Source: Chloroflexota bacterium (GTDB lineage Bacteria; Chloroflexota; Anaerolineae; Aggregatilineales; Phototrophicaceae). From it: 47,207 bases of DNA. The stretch is taken from contig RFHA01000377.1 of NCBI GenBank assembly GCA_003696565.1, positions 1 to 47,207 of the forward strand, written 5' to 3'. Positions 34,050-42,799 of the stretch are shown in pieces. The number at the start of each line of letters is the position of its first letter. Position 1 is the first letter of the stretch. The position numbers were made by a program, and so were the translations under genes. The notes under the pieces are model-generated. The model saw nothing but the letters and a program-made list of their open reading frames with translations. It searched no databases and had not been told where the DNA came from.

Positions 34050-36627
34050 GACATTGATTAAGATTTTAAAGTTAGAACGTGATACGGGATATAAAAATAA
34101 CGCTGTGATTGGCGGATTGGAAGCTTATAGTAGAAATTGGGTTCAACAAGCACGGGAACAAGCCCGCCGCCCAGAACATCATATTCTGGTGGATGAACTC
34201 GCTGATTTGATGCAGTCCTATGGTGATATTCAAAATCGTAATGAACGGCATGACCGGATTACATATATGATGGATCGCATTATGGGGCGGGTTGAACCAG
34301 CACCAGAATATGCTAAAAAACTGAATGAATACCAAGACCCTAAACCACGTCAGTTAAAAAATACTGTGCCCAAACCAGCAAAAAGTAAACCCTCATCATC
34401 CAATGACAATCTTGAGCAAACTAATAATGAGTTCTATGGCACGGACGATGAGTTTATAGGGGGGGAGGATTATCGCCCCAGTGGGACTGATTTACCGCCG
34501 GAGCCGCGCCTTGTGCATCCGCCGCGCCGCCCGCGTCCATCCTTAGATGAAAATGAAGCGCGGGATATTATGCGTGGCTTAAACGCTCACATCAGCAAGA
34601 TGAAGGGTGTGGGTCCACGAATGGTGAAAGCGTTAGGTCGGCTTGGGGTTGAGCGTATTAATGACTTGCTGTTTTTACTGCCTCGCCGTTATGATGACTA
34701 CTCTAAGTTAAGCTATATTAGTCAGCTACAACCTGATCAGTTGGTAACGGTGATCGGCACAGTGCGTTATGTGCAAATCCGTGAGGCAAAACAGGGGCGG
34801 CGCAAAGATTTTTATATGGAGTTGGATGATGGTAGCGGCGTGATCTCTGTCACATTCTTTGGGCAGCATTATCTCTCACGTGTTATCCGTGTTGGTAAGC
34901 AATTAGTCATCAATGGCAAAACAAGCATTTTCCGTAACCGCTTACAGATCAATAACCCAGAATGGGAAGAACTGGATACGCGCAATTTGCAAGCCGTTGG
35001 GATTGTGCCTGTGTATCCCTTAACTGAAGGATTGACAGCGCGGCGGATGCGCACGTTAATGCAAGAGGTTGTGAATTATTGGGCGGATAAACTGCCGGAT
35101 TATATGCCAGAAGCCACGCTTGCTCGTGCTGAGTTAGGGGATTTGGGTTGGGCTATTAAAAATTTGCATTTCCCAGAAGGTTCCGATCATTTGTATCATG
35201 CCCGCCGGCGGTATGTCTTTGATCAATTGTTGTTGTTACAACTTTCAATTATGGCAAACCGGCGTGAGTGGCAATCTGTCCCTGCCCACCCCCTACAAAT
35301 CAGTGACGATTTTATGGAGACATTCTTGTCATCCGTTTTTCCTTATGAATTAACCGGTGCCCAAAAACGCGCGATTGCTGATATTCGGCAAGATATTACC
35401 CAATCTATACCGATGAATCGCCTGCTACAAGGGGATGTGGGGTCAGGCAAGACGGCGGTGGCAATTACGGCGATGGCAATGGCGTTCAGCCAGGGGAAGC
35501 AATCTGCCTTGATGGTACCGACCGGTATTTTAGCCGAGCAGCACTATCGTAATATCACCCGCACGCTAGAAAACTTCCCTAGTGAAACCAAGCCGACTAT
35601 CGCCCTATTGACCGGTTCACTTTCCAGTGCGGAACGAGACGCGGTATACCAAGGGATTCGTGATGGGTCAATTGATATGATTATTGGGACACACGCGCTG
35701 ATTCAAGAAGGTGTGGAATTTCATGATTTAGCGTTGGCGATTATTGATGAACAGCATCGCTTTGGTGTGGAACAACGTGGCAAGTTACGTAATAAAGGCA
35801 TGAACCCGCATTTGCTGGTGATGACTGCTACACCAATCCCGCGCACTTTGGCGTTGACTCTGTATGCAGACCTAGATTTAAGTATCATCGATGAAATGCC
35901 GCCCGGGCGCATTCCTATCCAAACACGTATTGTCTTGCCAATTGAGCGCGAGCGGATTTATAGCTTTATTGAATCACAAATTGAGCAGGGACGACAGGCG
36001 TTTGTGGTGTACCCGCTTGTAGAAGCATCGGACAAGATTGAGGCTGAATCCGCTGTTGAAGCCTATGAACAACTGTGTAAAGTCTTTTTCCGGCATCGGG
36101 TAGGGCTATTACATGGCAAAATGAAGCCGTCTGAAAAAGATGACATCATGGCATCTTTTGCTAATCATGAATTTGATATTCTGGTTACAACATCGGTTGC
36201 AGAAGTTGGGGTTGATGTGCCGAATGCGACAGTGATTGTTATTGAAGGGGCAAATCGCTTTGGTTTGGCATCGTTACATCAGTTCCGAGGGCGTGTAGGA
36301 CGTGGCGGTTTCCCCTCATATTGCTTACTCATTCCAGATAAAGACACGCCAGAAGCGATGGAACGCCTACAAGCAATGGAATCCACCAATGACGGCTTTA
36401 AATTAGCTGAGATTGATTGGAAGATGCGCGGTGCTGGGGATTTGATTGGCACACGGCAGAGCGGACGTAATACATTGCAAATCACTGAGATGATGCAGCC
36501 GGACTTAGTCGCATTAGCTCAGCAAGAAGCCAAGACGATTTATGTTGAATCGCCAGATTTAACACGTTATCCGCTGTTAAAAGAGCGTGTCGATATGCTC
36601 TATAACGAAAATACAGACGTGAGTTAA
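34033..36627 (+). CDS. recG: ATP-dependent DNA helicase RecG with N-terminal extension
   Basis: RecG reverses stalled replication forks and branches Holliday junctions. From ATG 34033 the protein has 864 residues, about 170 more than E. coli RecG (693). The extra part is N-terminal and polar and precedes the wedge/OB region ('GVGPRMVKALGRLGVERIND', 'LLFLLPRRYDDYS'). The helicase core has Walker A GDVGSGKT, the DEQH box (IIDEQHRFGVEQR), 'MTATPIPRTLAL' and motif VI 'HQFRGRVGRG'. The C-terminal 'GAGDLIGTRQSG' is typical. It is the last gene of the fakA-degV-degV run and ends at a hairpin. Confidence 0.95.
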   Translation: MPSALETLIKILKLERDTGYKNNAVIGGLEAYSRNWVQQAREQARRPEHHILVDELADLMQSYGDIQNRNERHDRITYMMDRIMGRVEPAPEYAKKLNEYQDPKPRQLKNTVPKPAKSKPSSSNDNLEQTNNEFYGTDDEFIGGEDYRPSGTDLPPEPRLVHPPRRPRPSLDENEARDIMRGLNAHISKMKGVGPRMVKALGRLGVERINDLLFLLPRRYDDYSKLSYISQLQPDQLVTVIGTVRYVQIREAKQGRRKDFYMELDDGSGVISVTFFGQHYLSRVIRVGKQLVINGKTSIFRNRLQINNPEWEELDTRNLQAVGIVPVYPLTEGLTARRMRTLMQEVVNYWADKLPDYMPEATLARAELGDLGWAIKNLHFPEGSDHLYHARRRYVFDQLLLLQLSIMANRREWQSVPAHPLQISDDFMETFLSSVFPYELTGAQKRAIADIRQDITQSIPMNRLLQGDVGSGKTAVAITAMAMAFSQGKQSALMVPTGILAEQHYRNITRTLENFPSETKPTIALLTGSLSSAERDAVYQGIRDGSIDMIIGTHALIQEGVEFHDLALAIIDEQHRFGVEQRGKLRNKGMNPHLLVMTATPIPRTLALTLYADLDLSIIDEMPPGRIPIQTRIVLPIERERIYSFIESQIEQGRQAFVVYPLVEASDKIEAESAVEAYEQLCKVFFRHRVGLLHGKMKPSEKDDIMASFANHEFDILVTTSVAEVGVDVPNATVIVIEGANRFGLASLHQFRGRVGRGGFPSYCLLIPDKDTPEAMERLQAMESTNDGFKLAEIDWKMRGAGDLIGTRQSGRNTLQITEMMQPDLVALAQQEAKTIYVESPDLTRYPLLKERVDMLYNENTDVS

Positions 36628-36635
36628 ATTTCTAT

Positions 36636-36663
36636 CAGGGGTGGATGTGTTGATCTACCCCTG
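36636..36663 (+). terminator. Hairpin terminator after recG
   Basis: CAGGGGT and ACCCCTG form a 7-bp stem with a 14-nt loop, followed by TCTTAATAG. It lies between recG and the facing STAS-like gene and may serve both. Confidence 0.7.
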
Positions 36664-36693
36664 TCTTAATAGTTACTCAGTTGAGTTGTAATA

Positions 36694-37041
36694 TTATCCA
36701 CTGATGCTGGATTGAGTATATTGTAGGGCATCTGCCAAGGTGTGGAACAGTGGTACATAATCGTCACTAACTAACATTGAGCGCGCTACATTGACCCACT
36801 GGCTGATGCCAACCAACACGAACTTGATCCCACAATGGTTTGCTTGCTTGAGCAGCTTAACACTACTGGCGATGTCTGTATATACCATCACTGCTTCTCG
36901 ACAATCAATCACACAATAGGTTGTATCACTTAAATTTATTTCGGATAGTGTTTTTAGAATGGTCTGGACTTCATCGACATTGATTTCACCAAAGAGTGCA
37001 AGTAGTAAAACACGTTCCTCTTGTTGAATATGAAATGCCAT
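36694..37041 (-). CDS. STAS-like domain protein
   Basis: Taken from ATG 37041, the protein has 115 residues; ATG 37077 or the open-frame start at 37092 would add up to 17. It has an alternating strand/helix pattern with 'RVLLLALFGEINVDEVQTIL', 'TTYCVIDCREAV', 'LLKQANHCGIKFVLVGI' and 'VPLFHTLADAL', which resembles STAS domains of anti-sigma-factor antagonists and SpoIIAA-like proteins. The Ser/Thr phosphorylation site is not evident, so a partner-switching role is uncertain. No anti-sigma factor is adjacent. Confidence 0.6.
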   Translation of the reverse strand: MAFHIQQEERVLLLALFGEINVDEVQTILKTLSEINLSDTTYCVIDCREAVMVYTDIASSVKLLKQANHCGIKFVLVGISQWVNVARSMLVSDDYVPLFHTLADALQYTQSSISG

Positions 37042-37180
37042 AGTCGTTACACTTTCAAAAAAATGATGTAGCGTCATGATAACATTGAACACGGCAAAGG
37101 CGTATCACACTTTTGTAATATTTCATAGGCGGATGGATCATTTGGATAATAATAGCCGGTTGATAAAAGCACTTTCATCG

Positions 37181-37208
37181 TTGAATGCCGCCAAAACAGC
37201 ACTATAAT
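37181..37208 (+). promoter_or_regulatory. Sigma-70-type promoter of the small membrane gene
   Basis: TTGAAT (37181-37186) and TATAAT (37203-37208) are 16 bp apart, with the predicted start near 37215, 19 bp before ATG 37234. It is one of the clearest promoter matches in the window. Confidence 0.65.
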
Positions 37209-37233
37209 CCATGAGTTCCTAATGGAGGCGATT

Positions 37234-37623
37234 ATGTCAGATATTCACGGTATTCTATTTAATATGCAAATTATCTACTCAATCTTTTTGGGGGTTTGGG
37301 CGGCGGTTTCTGCTGCACAAGGCAAGTCTATTTCCGGCAATTTTTGGGGAGCAGTTGCCACATATACTATCCTGATTGCCGGGACATTGTTGATGGGGGT
37401 GGTTTTGGCATTAAGCGGCTTACGCCCAAAAGATGGGCGACTGACGTTATATTTTTTGTATATGCTGTTTTTGTTAGTGATTATGCCAGGGTTATTTAGT
37501 ATGTTGCGCGGACGGGATGACCGCGCGGCGGGGGTGGCGTTTGCTATTTTAGCCTTCTTTAATGCCTCGGTTGGAATCAGTATGGCAGATCGTGGATTGG
37601 TTGGTCCTTGGATTGATTTTTAG
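37234..37623 (+). CDS. Hypothetical four-helix membrane protein
   Basis: A 129-residue membrane protein with four helices and short loops. I choose ATG 37234, which has GGAGG five bases upstream; the in-frame ATG 37222 lies on top of that site. A loop 'LRPKDGRLT' and a 'RGRDDRAAG' segment are the only charged parts. No family is recognised. It is followed by the lipoprotein gene with a 3-bp gap. Confidence 0.72.
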   Translation: MSDIHGILFNMQIIYSIFLGVWAAVSAAQGKSISGNFWGAVATYTILIAGTLLMGVVLALSGLRPKDGRLTLYFLYMLFLLVIMPGLFSMLRGRDDRAAGVAFAILAFFNASVGISMADRGLVGPWIDF

Positions 37624-37626
37624 CCA

Positions 37627-38406
37627 ATGTATAAACAAATTCCGTTGATACTGATTTGTGTGTTAATTTTGGCAGCGTGTGAAGCAGAGCCGACCCCGTT
37701 CCCTGTTGATTTGCCACCTACACCAGAACCAACCCTTGCCCCTACCGCTATCCCTGCTGTTCGATATGGTTTAGACGTTAACACAGCTGGCTGGATGCCA
37801 AATGCTTCATCAATGATTGTGATGACAGAAGCAGTTGACCCGGCGGATTTAGGGGGGAGGTTTGATTTAATCGCAGCATATGGTTTACTAGATGGCTGGC
37901 AGCAGGCTCCGCAGCCAGCTAATGTTACGTTGATTGTTGATCCACTCGCTATTTCGTCTGATCTTATAATGGTCATTTTTCAAGCTGTTGATCCAGGGGC
38001 GGTTGTGACCAATTTGGCTATTCCTGGCTCGATGGTATTAGAGAACCTTCACGTTCCGCCAGATATGTTGTTAAACACGCTCGCTAACTTGGGTAAACCG
38101 GACGGGCTAGGCATGGCGATGGGAGTGACGTTTGTTCCTGGTGCAGAAATCATTCAGGCACAACTTGCCGCTGTTAATATCCACACGCGGTTGGTTAATT
38201 TATCTCATTCGGAAATCGCCCAAGCATTCGCAGAAAAACAAATTCAACTGGCACTCGTAACCTGGTCAGATTCTCCACCGGATTTTTCTTCAGCAGAAAA
38301 TATGCTGAATTTATATGCTTTGCCGATTAGCTATTTGGCGGTGGATGATTTGGAAATCACGTTTACAGAGCAAGGTTTTCCGGTGGCACATTGGCGGGAT
38401 AGTTAA
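37627..38406 (+). CDS. Lipoprotein resembling the C-terminal lobe of peptide-binding (SBP_bac_5) proteins
   Basis: The 259-residue protein has a lipoprotein signal (lipobox LAAC, Cys18), a Thr/Pro linker and a globular domain. The part from about 160 to 225 ('GAEIIQAQLAAVNIHTRLVN', 'AEKQIQLALVTWSDSPPDF') looks like the C-terminal lobe of family 5 solute-binding proteins, where 'xxxaqLxxvGIxvel' is followed by 'DlaltgWxxDypDP'. The usual proteins are about 550 residues, so this is only a part. It starts 3 bp after the small membrane gene and has no Shine-Dalgarno site, so it is probably translated by coupling. It may bind peptides on the surface; this is tentative. Confidence 0.6.
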   Translation: MYKQIPLILICVLILAACEAEPTPFPVDLPPTPEPTLAPTAIPAVRYGLDVNTAGWMPNASSMIVMTEAVDPADLGGRFDLIAAYGLLDGWQQAPQPANVTLIVDPLAISSDLIMVIFQAVDPGAVVTNLAIPGSMVLENLHVPPDMLLNTLANLGKPDGLGMAMGVTFVPGAEIIQAQLAAVNIHTRLVNLSHSEIAQAFAEKQIQLALVTWSDSPPDFSSAENMLNLYALPISYLAVDDLEITFTEQGFPVAHWRDS

Positions 38407-38424
38407 TAAAACGAGCAGCGATCA

Positions 38425-39165
38425 TTAAACTGGAATGCCTTTACGACGCAGTTTCTTTTCGATTTTACGGCGGGTATCCTGCATCGTTTCTTCTAAATAG
38501 GGAAATCCTAGCCAGGCAGTCATCAATCCAAAAATTGCACCAGTCAACACACGGAAAAATGGTAGTGTTTCTCGTGGTTCCCATAGATTAAATGGCGGAT
38601 ACCCTAACATCTGGCTGAATCCGTCTAACCCAATTGGACCTAAGCCCAGGATGACATATAACCACAATGGAACTGGGCGTAGCCGTCGGCGGACTTTGGG
38701 CTGAGCGTAGATCACCCCGCCTGTTAATAAGGCGAGATAGATAAAAATATCCCTTTCACATAGCGCGACTTTATAACCCATTTCGTCGTTACCGAGGAAA
38801 GACCGTGCCGCACTGATTAATGGCAGATCAAATGTATTGAGGTCTACACCATCAAATGCGTCTAACTTGGCTGCATAGCTTTCAAACGGAACCCAACCGG
38901 CATTGGGGACATTTTCACGCGGATAAACTGGCTGTTCCCCATATAGAAAAAATGAACGAAACGCCATTTGATGACAAAACGGACTATACACAGTATAAAT
39001 GACACGTGCGATGCCTGTTGCGCCTAGACGCATGAGCGTGGGGGCAGCAAACGGTAACGATACGTAAATCGTCAGGATAATCAGTGCGATTCGTAGCCAA
39101 TTACGGGTGAGCTTTAGCGTCCAGATATTGGCACGTATCGCAAAGGATTGTTTTTCTTCCGCCAT
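38425..39165 (-). CDS. DUF2085 family membrane protein
   Basis: A 246-residue protein with about five helices. The DUF2085 block is clear: 'YSPFCHQMAFRSFFLYGEQ' (about 58-76) with Cys-His-Gln-x4-Arg-Ser, followed after about 65 residues by 'CERDIFIYLALLTGGVI', which stands for the family's CxRD piece. Two paired Cys motifs suggest a metal or thiol role, but none is proven. AGAGG lies before ATG 39165. It stands 55 bp downstream of the TlpA and CcdA genes on the same strand, so a link to extracytoplasmic thiol chemistry is possible. Confidence 0.8.
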   Translation of the reverse strand: MAEEKQSFAIRANIWTLKLTRNWLRIALIILTIYVSLPFAAPTLMRLGATGIARVIYTVYSPFCHQMAFRSFFLYGEQPVYPRENVPNAGWVPFESYAAKLDAFDGVDLNTFDLPLISAARSFLGNDEMGYKVALCERDIFIYLALLTGGVIYAQPKVRRRLRPVPLWLYVILGLGPIGLDGFSQMLGYPPFNLWEPRETLPFFRVLTGAIFGLMTAWLGFPYLEETMQDTRRKIEKKLRRKGIPV

Positions 39166-39220
39166 AAATTCCTCTGTATTGTTTCATATGGATTGCGAAC
39201 TTTTGGCATTTTAACACAGG

Positions 39221-39757
39221 CTAATAAGAGATAGCATCCTGTAGTTGATTGATCGTTACGGGACCATAGAAAATGGCACGGATCACCCCTTGTGGATCAA
39301 TAACATAAGTAGACGGTGGGGCGCGGAACCAGTATCTTGTGGCAATCTGTGAATCTACATCTAACACAATGTCAAATGTGAGGTTTAGGTCATCCACCCA
39401 GGGTTGAATTTGTGCGGGCGATTCGCCTAAGTTCACCGCGATAACCCGTACATCTCCGCCATGAATTTGTTGTAAATCCGGCATTTCAACGCGGCATGGC
39501 GTGCACCATGTTGCCCAAAAGTTGAGTATAACGGTTTGTCCACGTAGTGCCCATAAACTGAGCCTTTCCCCAGTGAGTGTATTGGCTTCAAATGGTGGGG
39601 CAAGCCGCCCAATTTCCGGCGCGACCGTACGTGTTTCTCCTGGTAATTCAAACGCCGTATAATCAGCACGTTGTGGCAAGCCAACCGCTATAAAGATGCT
39701 GCTACCAATACCAAAGCAAACAAGTGATGCAAGGGTCAATAATGCGCGCTTCATCAT
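39221..39757 (-). CDS. TlpA-like thioredoxin-fold protein
   Basis: A 178-residue membrane-anchored thioredoxin. It has one N-terminal helix (about 6-27), then a TlpA/ResA domain with 'LAPPFEANTLTGERLSLWAL', 'VILNFWATWCTPCRVEMPDL' (redox Cys85 and Cys88) and the cis-Pro in 'FRAPPSTYVIDPQG'. It should reduce or exchange disulfides on the outside, for example during cytochrome c maturation. It overlaps the ccdA-tlpA fusion at ATGATGA (stop and start share bases), so it is cotranslated. CcdA would supply it with electrons. Confidence 0.92.
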   Translation of the reverse strand: MMKRALLTLASLVCFGIGSSIFIAVGLPQRADYTAFELPGETRTVAPEIGRLAPPFEANTLTGERLSLWALRGQTVILNFWATWCTPCRVEMPDLQQIHGGDVRVIAVNLGESPAQIQPWVDDLNLTFDIVLDVDSQIATRYWFRAPPSTYVIDPQGVIRAIFYGPVTINQLQDAISY

Positions 39758-41694
39758 GAATACAATTGCTGGTTGATTAATGTACGGAGTTGTCTTTCTG
39801 TGATGATGCCGGTTTGACTAAAAACAATTTCGCCAGATTGATTGATAACGATTGTTGTGGGCAAACCAAAGATATTGAATAAACGATTTACCGTCAAATC
39901 GTTGTCTAAAAGCACTGGGAATGTGAGAGGTGTCTCTAGGGTTTGATTAATGAAAGTCTCAATTTGATTCACGCTTTCACTGTCTGCATTGATCGCCAGC
40001 ACAACAACGCCCTGGTTATTTAATTCATCATATACCTGCTGAAAGCCGGGCAATTCTGCCACACATGGCGGGCACCATGTCGCCCAAAAATTGAGTACCA
40101 CAACCTGCCCACGATAATCTGAAAGATGCACTGTATCACCGGTGAGGGTAGTGGTTGTAAAATCGGGTGCGATATTACCGATGGCGATGCCGATTTCTGG
40201 TGCGTTTTCTGTTGATAAGGTGGCTTGTTGCGTGGGGGCAATGAGTTCGGTATTCGTTTGGTCTGTGCCGAGCGTTGCTTGTTTCAGTGTTTCAAAATCA
40301 ACGCGCCCGCTGTAGCAATCACTTGCTTGATGGAGCTTGATTTCCGCTTTTAATAAGCCAATGGTGCAGTTTTCTACTCGCAGGGAAATATCACCAAATT
40401 GAGCATTAAAACGTGCGCTAAGGGCTTGTAATTCGCCGCCAGCAACGATCAAGCCAATGAACATGAGCAGCGCGCCACTGAATAGTTTAATGGCTGTCAT
40501 TTGTCGGTTGAGTTTGCGGAGTAATCCTTGAGCTGAATCCATCATCAACGCGGTTAAAATAAACGGGATACCCAAGCCGAGCGAGTAGGCAGTCATCTGG
40601 GCGGATGCGTTGAGAACATCCCCTTGTGATGCCATAGAGAGCATACCACCTAAAATTGGTCCTAGGCATGGGGTCCACCCGGCGGCAAAAACAACACCTA
40701 AAATGAAACTACTGCTTAACCCTTTGTCGCCATCAGCAGCCATTTGTTTGCGTGTATCTGCATAAAAGAGATAGTCCAGCTTATCCATGACCTTGCTCCA
40801 AAACATTTTGGGTGCAAAGAACGCATCTGCCGCGACCATACCACCCCAAAGCAAGGCAATGAGCAACCCACCAAGAGCTAACGCCCAACTGTCAAACAGC
40901 TCAGGCGTACCCAAACGGCTTATTGTGTTGGATACCCATGCAAAGAGACCATACGCCGCCACTACGCTAAAAATAACCGCCACTACCCAAACCGGACGAT
41001 GATTTTTCATACCGCTAGCATAGTAGACCAGTAGAAAGCCGCTAAACACCGCATATAATAGGAATTCAATATCTGCCAATGGCACATTGCCCCAAAACAG
41101 TAACGGCATCAACGCACTACCTGCCATCAACAGGGCAGAAAACCAGCTCACTTTAATCATCCGCCATAAGCCGAAAAATACCATAAAGTTGATAACAATA
41201 CCCCATTGATAGCGTGTCAGGTTCAGGTCACCATTTGCGCCGATAAACCCCCACAAAATAATAAAGCTGAATGTGATGGCTAGTCCCAGCGATGTGAGGG
41301 GTGTTTCAATCAGTGCTGGATGTTGGCGTATCCAGGTGAATACGGCAGGGACTAACCCTGTAAAATGCAGCCCGAAGAAAACAACTAATACACCACCGAC
41401 CCGCCCGATGATCCCTTCTACACCGGCAGTATTGGCGATTAAGGCAGAAGTGGCAATACCAAGTGTGACAAAGATCAGCGTGAACCCTACCACAAAAGCA
41501 ACGCTGTGAATCGCAGTGCTAAAGCGTGCAGCGTTTTTGTTGATTGCTGCACTGCCACCTGTGTTGACTTGGGCGGAGACGGTATGCGTTACCCTCCCCC
41601 CCATATAGCCGATATATGCCGGAACAAGCGGCAGAACACATGGGGAAATAAAAGAGACAAATCCAGCTACAACGGCAAGAAAAATTTCAAACAC
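39754..41694 (-). CDS. ccdA: CcdA-type thiol-disulfide transporter fused to a TlpA domain, with large insertion
   Basis: The 646-residue protein is a CcdA electron carrier (residues 1-425) joined to a TlpA domain (about 505-646). CcdA motifs are 'FISPCVLPLVPAYIGYMGG' with Cys19 and 'AAGWTPCLGPILGGML' with Cys343. In ordinary CcdA these Cys are about 110-120 residues apart; here a segment of about 200 residues with roughly six extra helices (125-325) lies between. The thioredoxin part has WATWCPPC (Cys542, Cys545) and the cis-Pro in 'FGLPTTIVIN'. A linker (440-500) contains two further Cys. It would pass electrons from cytoplasmic thioredoxin to its own domain and to the next TlpA. Confidence 0.9.
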   Translation of the reverse strand: MFEIFLAVVAGFVSFISPCVLPLVPAYIGYMGGRVTHTVSAQVNTGGSAAINKNAARFSTAIHSVAFVVGFTLIFVTLGIATSALIANTAGVEGIIGRVGGVLVVFFGLHFTGLVPAVFTWIRQHPALIETPLTSLGLAITFSFIILWGFIGANGDLNLTRYQWGIVINFMVFFGLWRMIKVSWFSALLMAGSALMPLLFWGNVPLADIEFLLYAVFSGFLLVYYASGMKNHRPVWVVAVIFSVVAAYGLFAWVSNTISRLGTPELFDSWALALGGLLIALLWGGMVAADAFFAPKMFWSKVMDKLDYLFYADTRKQMAADGDKGLSSSFILGVVFAAGWTPCLGPILGGMLSMASQGDVLNASAQMTAYSLGLGIPFILTALMMDSAQGLLRKLNRQMTAIKLFSGALLMFIGLIVAGGELQALSARFNAQFGDISLRVENCTIGLLKAEIKLHQASDCYSGRVDFETLKQATLGTDQTNTELIAPTQQATLSTENAPEIGIAIGNIAPDFTTTTLTGDTVHLSDYRGQVVVLNFWATWCPPCVAELPGFQQVYDELNNQGVVVLAINADSESVNQIETFINQTLETPLTFPVLLDNDLTVNRLFNIFGLPTTIVINQSGEIVFSQTGIITERQLRTLINQQLYS

Positions 41695-41807
41695 GGTTTA
41701 ACTCACTTTCAAACTGGCATGCGTTTAATACCATCATTTTTTAGACGTAATTATCATCATAAATCTTCCGCAACTAGTTTAGGAAGTGTGTGTTTTTAAA
41801 AGCATAA

Positions 41808-41829
41808 CCGGAGACGTGGGGGTCTCCGG
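41808..41829 (-). terminator. Hairpin terminator after the cupin gene
   Basis: CCGGAGAC and GTCTCCGG form a perfect 8-bp stem with a 6-nt loop. Read on the minus strand, TTATGCTTTT follows, so it acts as a terminator for the cupin gene before ccdA. Confidence 0.75.
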
Positions 41830-41855
41830 CAGGGAAGTCAATGGAATGATTTGGT

Positions 41856-42191
41856 TTAGCGGATTGGGCGTAAAGCCGCCTCAATGCACTTTGCGCCGCC
41901 GCTGCCAACATGTAACCCATGGCGTACGCCAGCGGGTACATCAAGACGATCACCACGGCGTAACACAACTCGTTGGTTGCTATCCGGTAAAATGACTTCT
42001 ACGGAGCCTTCTGCTACATATAATACTTTGTGATAGCCATGTGAACGAACAGCTTGGCGGGTATTAGGGGAGTGTGACCAGAGGTAAGGAGTTAAACCTT
42101 CTTTGTTCATCAAACGGTTGATGGCAGAGATGGACGGGTGTTGACCGCCAGTCCAGCGGGTGATTGTCACAACATCTTGTTTAACTGCCAT
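41856..42191 (-). CDS. Small cupin-domain protein
   Basis: ATG 42191 with GGAGG five bases upstream gives 111 residues. The second half is a single cupin barrel: 'HGYHKVLYVAEGSVEVILPD' (motif 1-like) and 'LRRGDRLDVPAGVRHGLHVG' (motif 2-like, His near the end). The first half begins 'TITRWTGGQHPSISAINRLM'. Cupins of this size often bind metals and modify or sense small molecules, and some are sugar isomerases. The metal ligands are partly present (His-x-His not clear), so catalytic activity is open. The gene has its own terminator and a short gap to the GNAT gene. Confidence 0.8.
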   Translation of the reverse strand: MAVKQDVVTITRWTGGQHPSISAINRLMNKEGLTPYLWSHSPNTRQAVRSHGYHKVLYVAEGSVEVILPDSNQRVVLRRGDRLDVPAGVRHGLHVGSGGAKCIEAALRPIR

Positions 42192-42250
42192 AAAAACCTC
42201 CAAACTAACAAATAAAATGTGCTACACAATGAGATACATAGGCGCACAAC

Positions 42251-42799
42251 CTATATATCGTAACCCAGCTTTAAATTTTTTTCCAGTATCCAACAGGGTT
42301 CGTTCACATTTCTTCGGATTCCCTTATGATCTTCATAACTCCATTGTCCGGGGTCATCCGCAAAAATATGATACCCCAGCCGTTGATATAAGCGCAGCGC
42401 ACCATGATTTTCTTTGGCAACGGCGATAATTGCCCAGCTATATCCCTGGTGAATCAGCAGGCTTTCAGTATGTCGCATGATGTGTGTGCCTAGCCCACGC
42501 CCTTGTAAAATATTCATCACCCGAAAGGAATATAAATAAGCGCGTGTTTTACCGTCTGCAATTCGCTTGTTGTTGGCAAGCCATTGAATAAAAATATATC
42601 CGACAGGGAACCCATCCAGATCAGCGAGGAGCATCGAGCGTCTGCCTTTAAGTTGTTCTTCATATGTGCGGCGGAATAATTTGCGATAATGACGGTATTG
42701 ACCATACCATTCTAGCTTGGGCAAATCATTGGCGGTTGCTTGCCGCATGATAATGTTTAATGTCAATTGAAACAGACTAGGATCATCCAGAGAAGTCAT
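42251..42799 (-). CDS. GNAT family N-acetyltransferase
   Basis: A 182-residue acetyltransferase from ATG 42799 (TTG 42805 also possible). The acetyl-CoA motif A is 'LQGRGLGTHIMRHTESLL' (about 95-115), motif B is 'NHGALRLYQRLGYHIF', and the C-terminal part ends in 'CWILEKNL'. This is the RimI-like layout of GNAT enzymes that acetylate amines or protein N-termini. It overlaps the tRNA nucleotidyltransferase gene by 17 bp and is presumably cotranscribed. The acceptor is unknown. Confidence 0.86.
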   Translation of the reverse strand: MTSLDDPSLFQLTLNIIMRQATANDLPKLEWYGQYRHYRKLFRRTYEEQLKGRRSMLLADLDGFPVGYIFIQWLANNKRIADGKTRAYLYSFRVMNILQGRGLGTHIMRHTESLLIHQGYSWAIIAVAKENHGALRLYQRLGYHIFADDPGQWSYEDHKGIRRNVNEPCWILEKNLKLGYDI

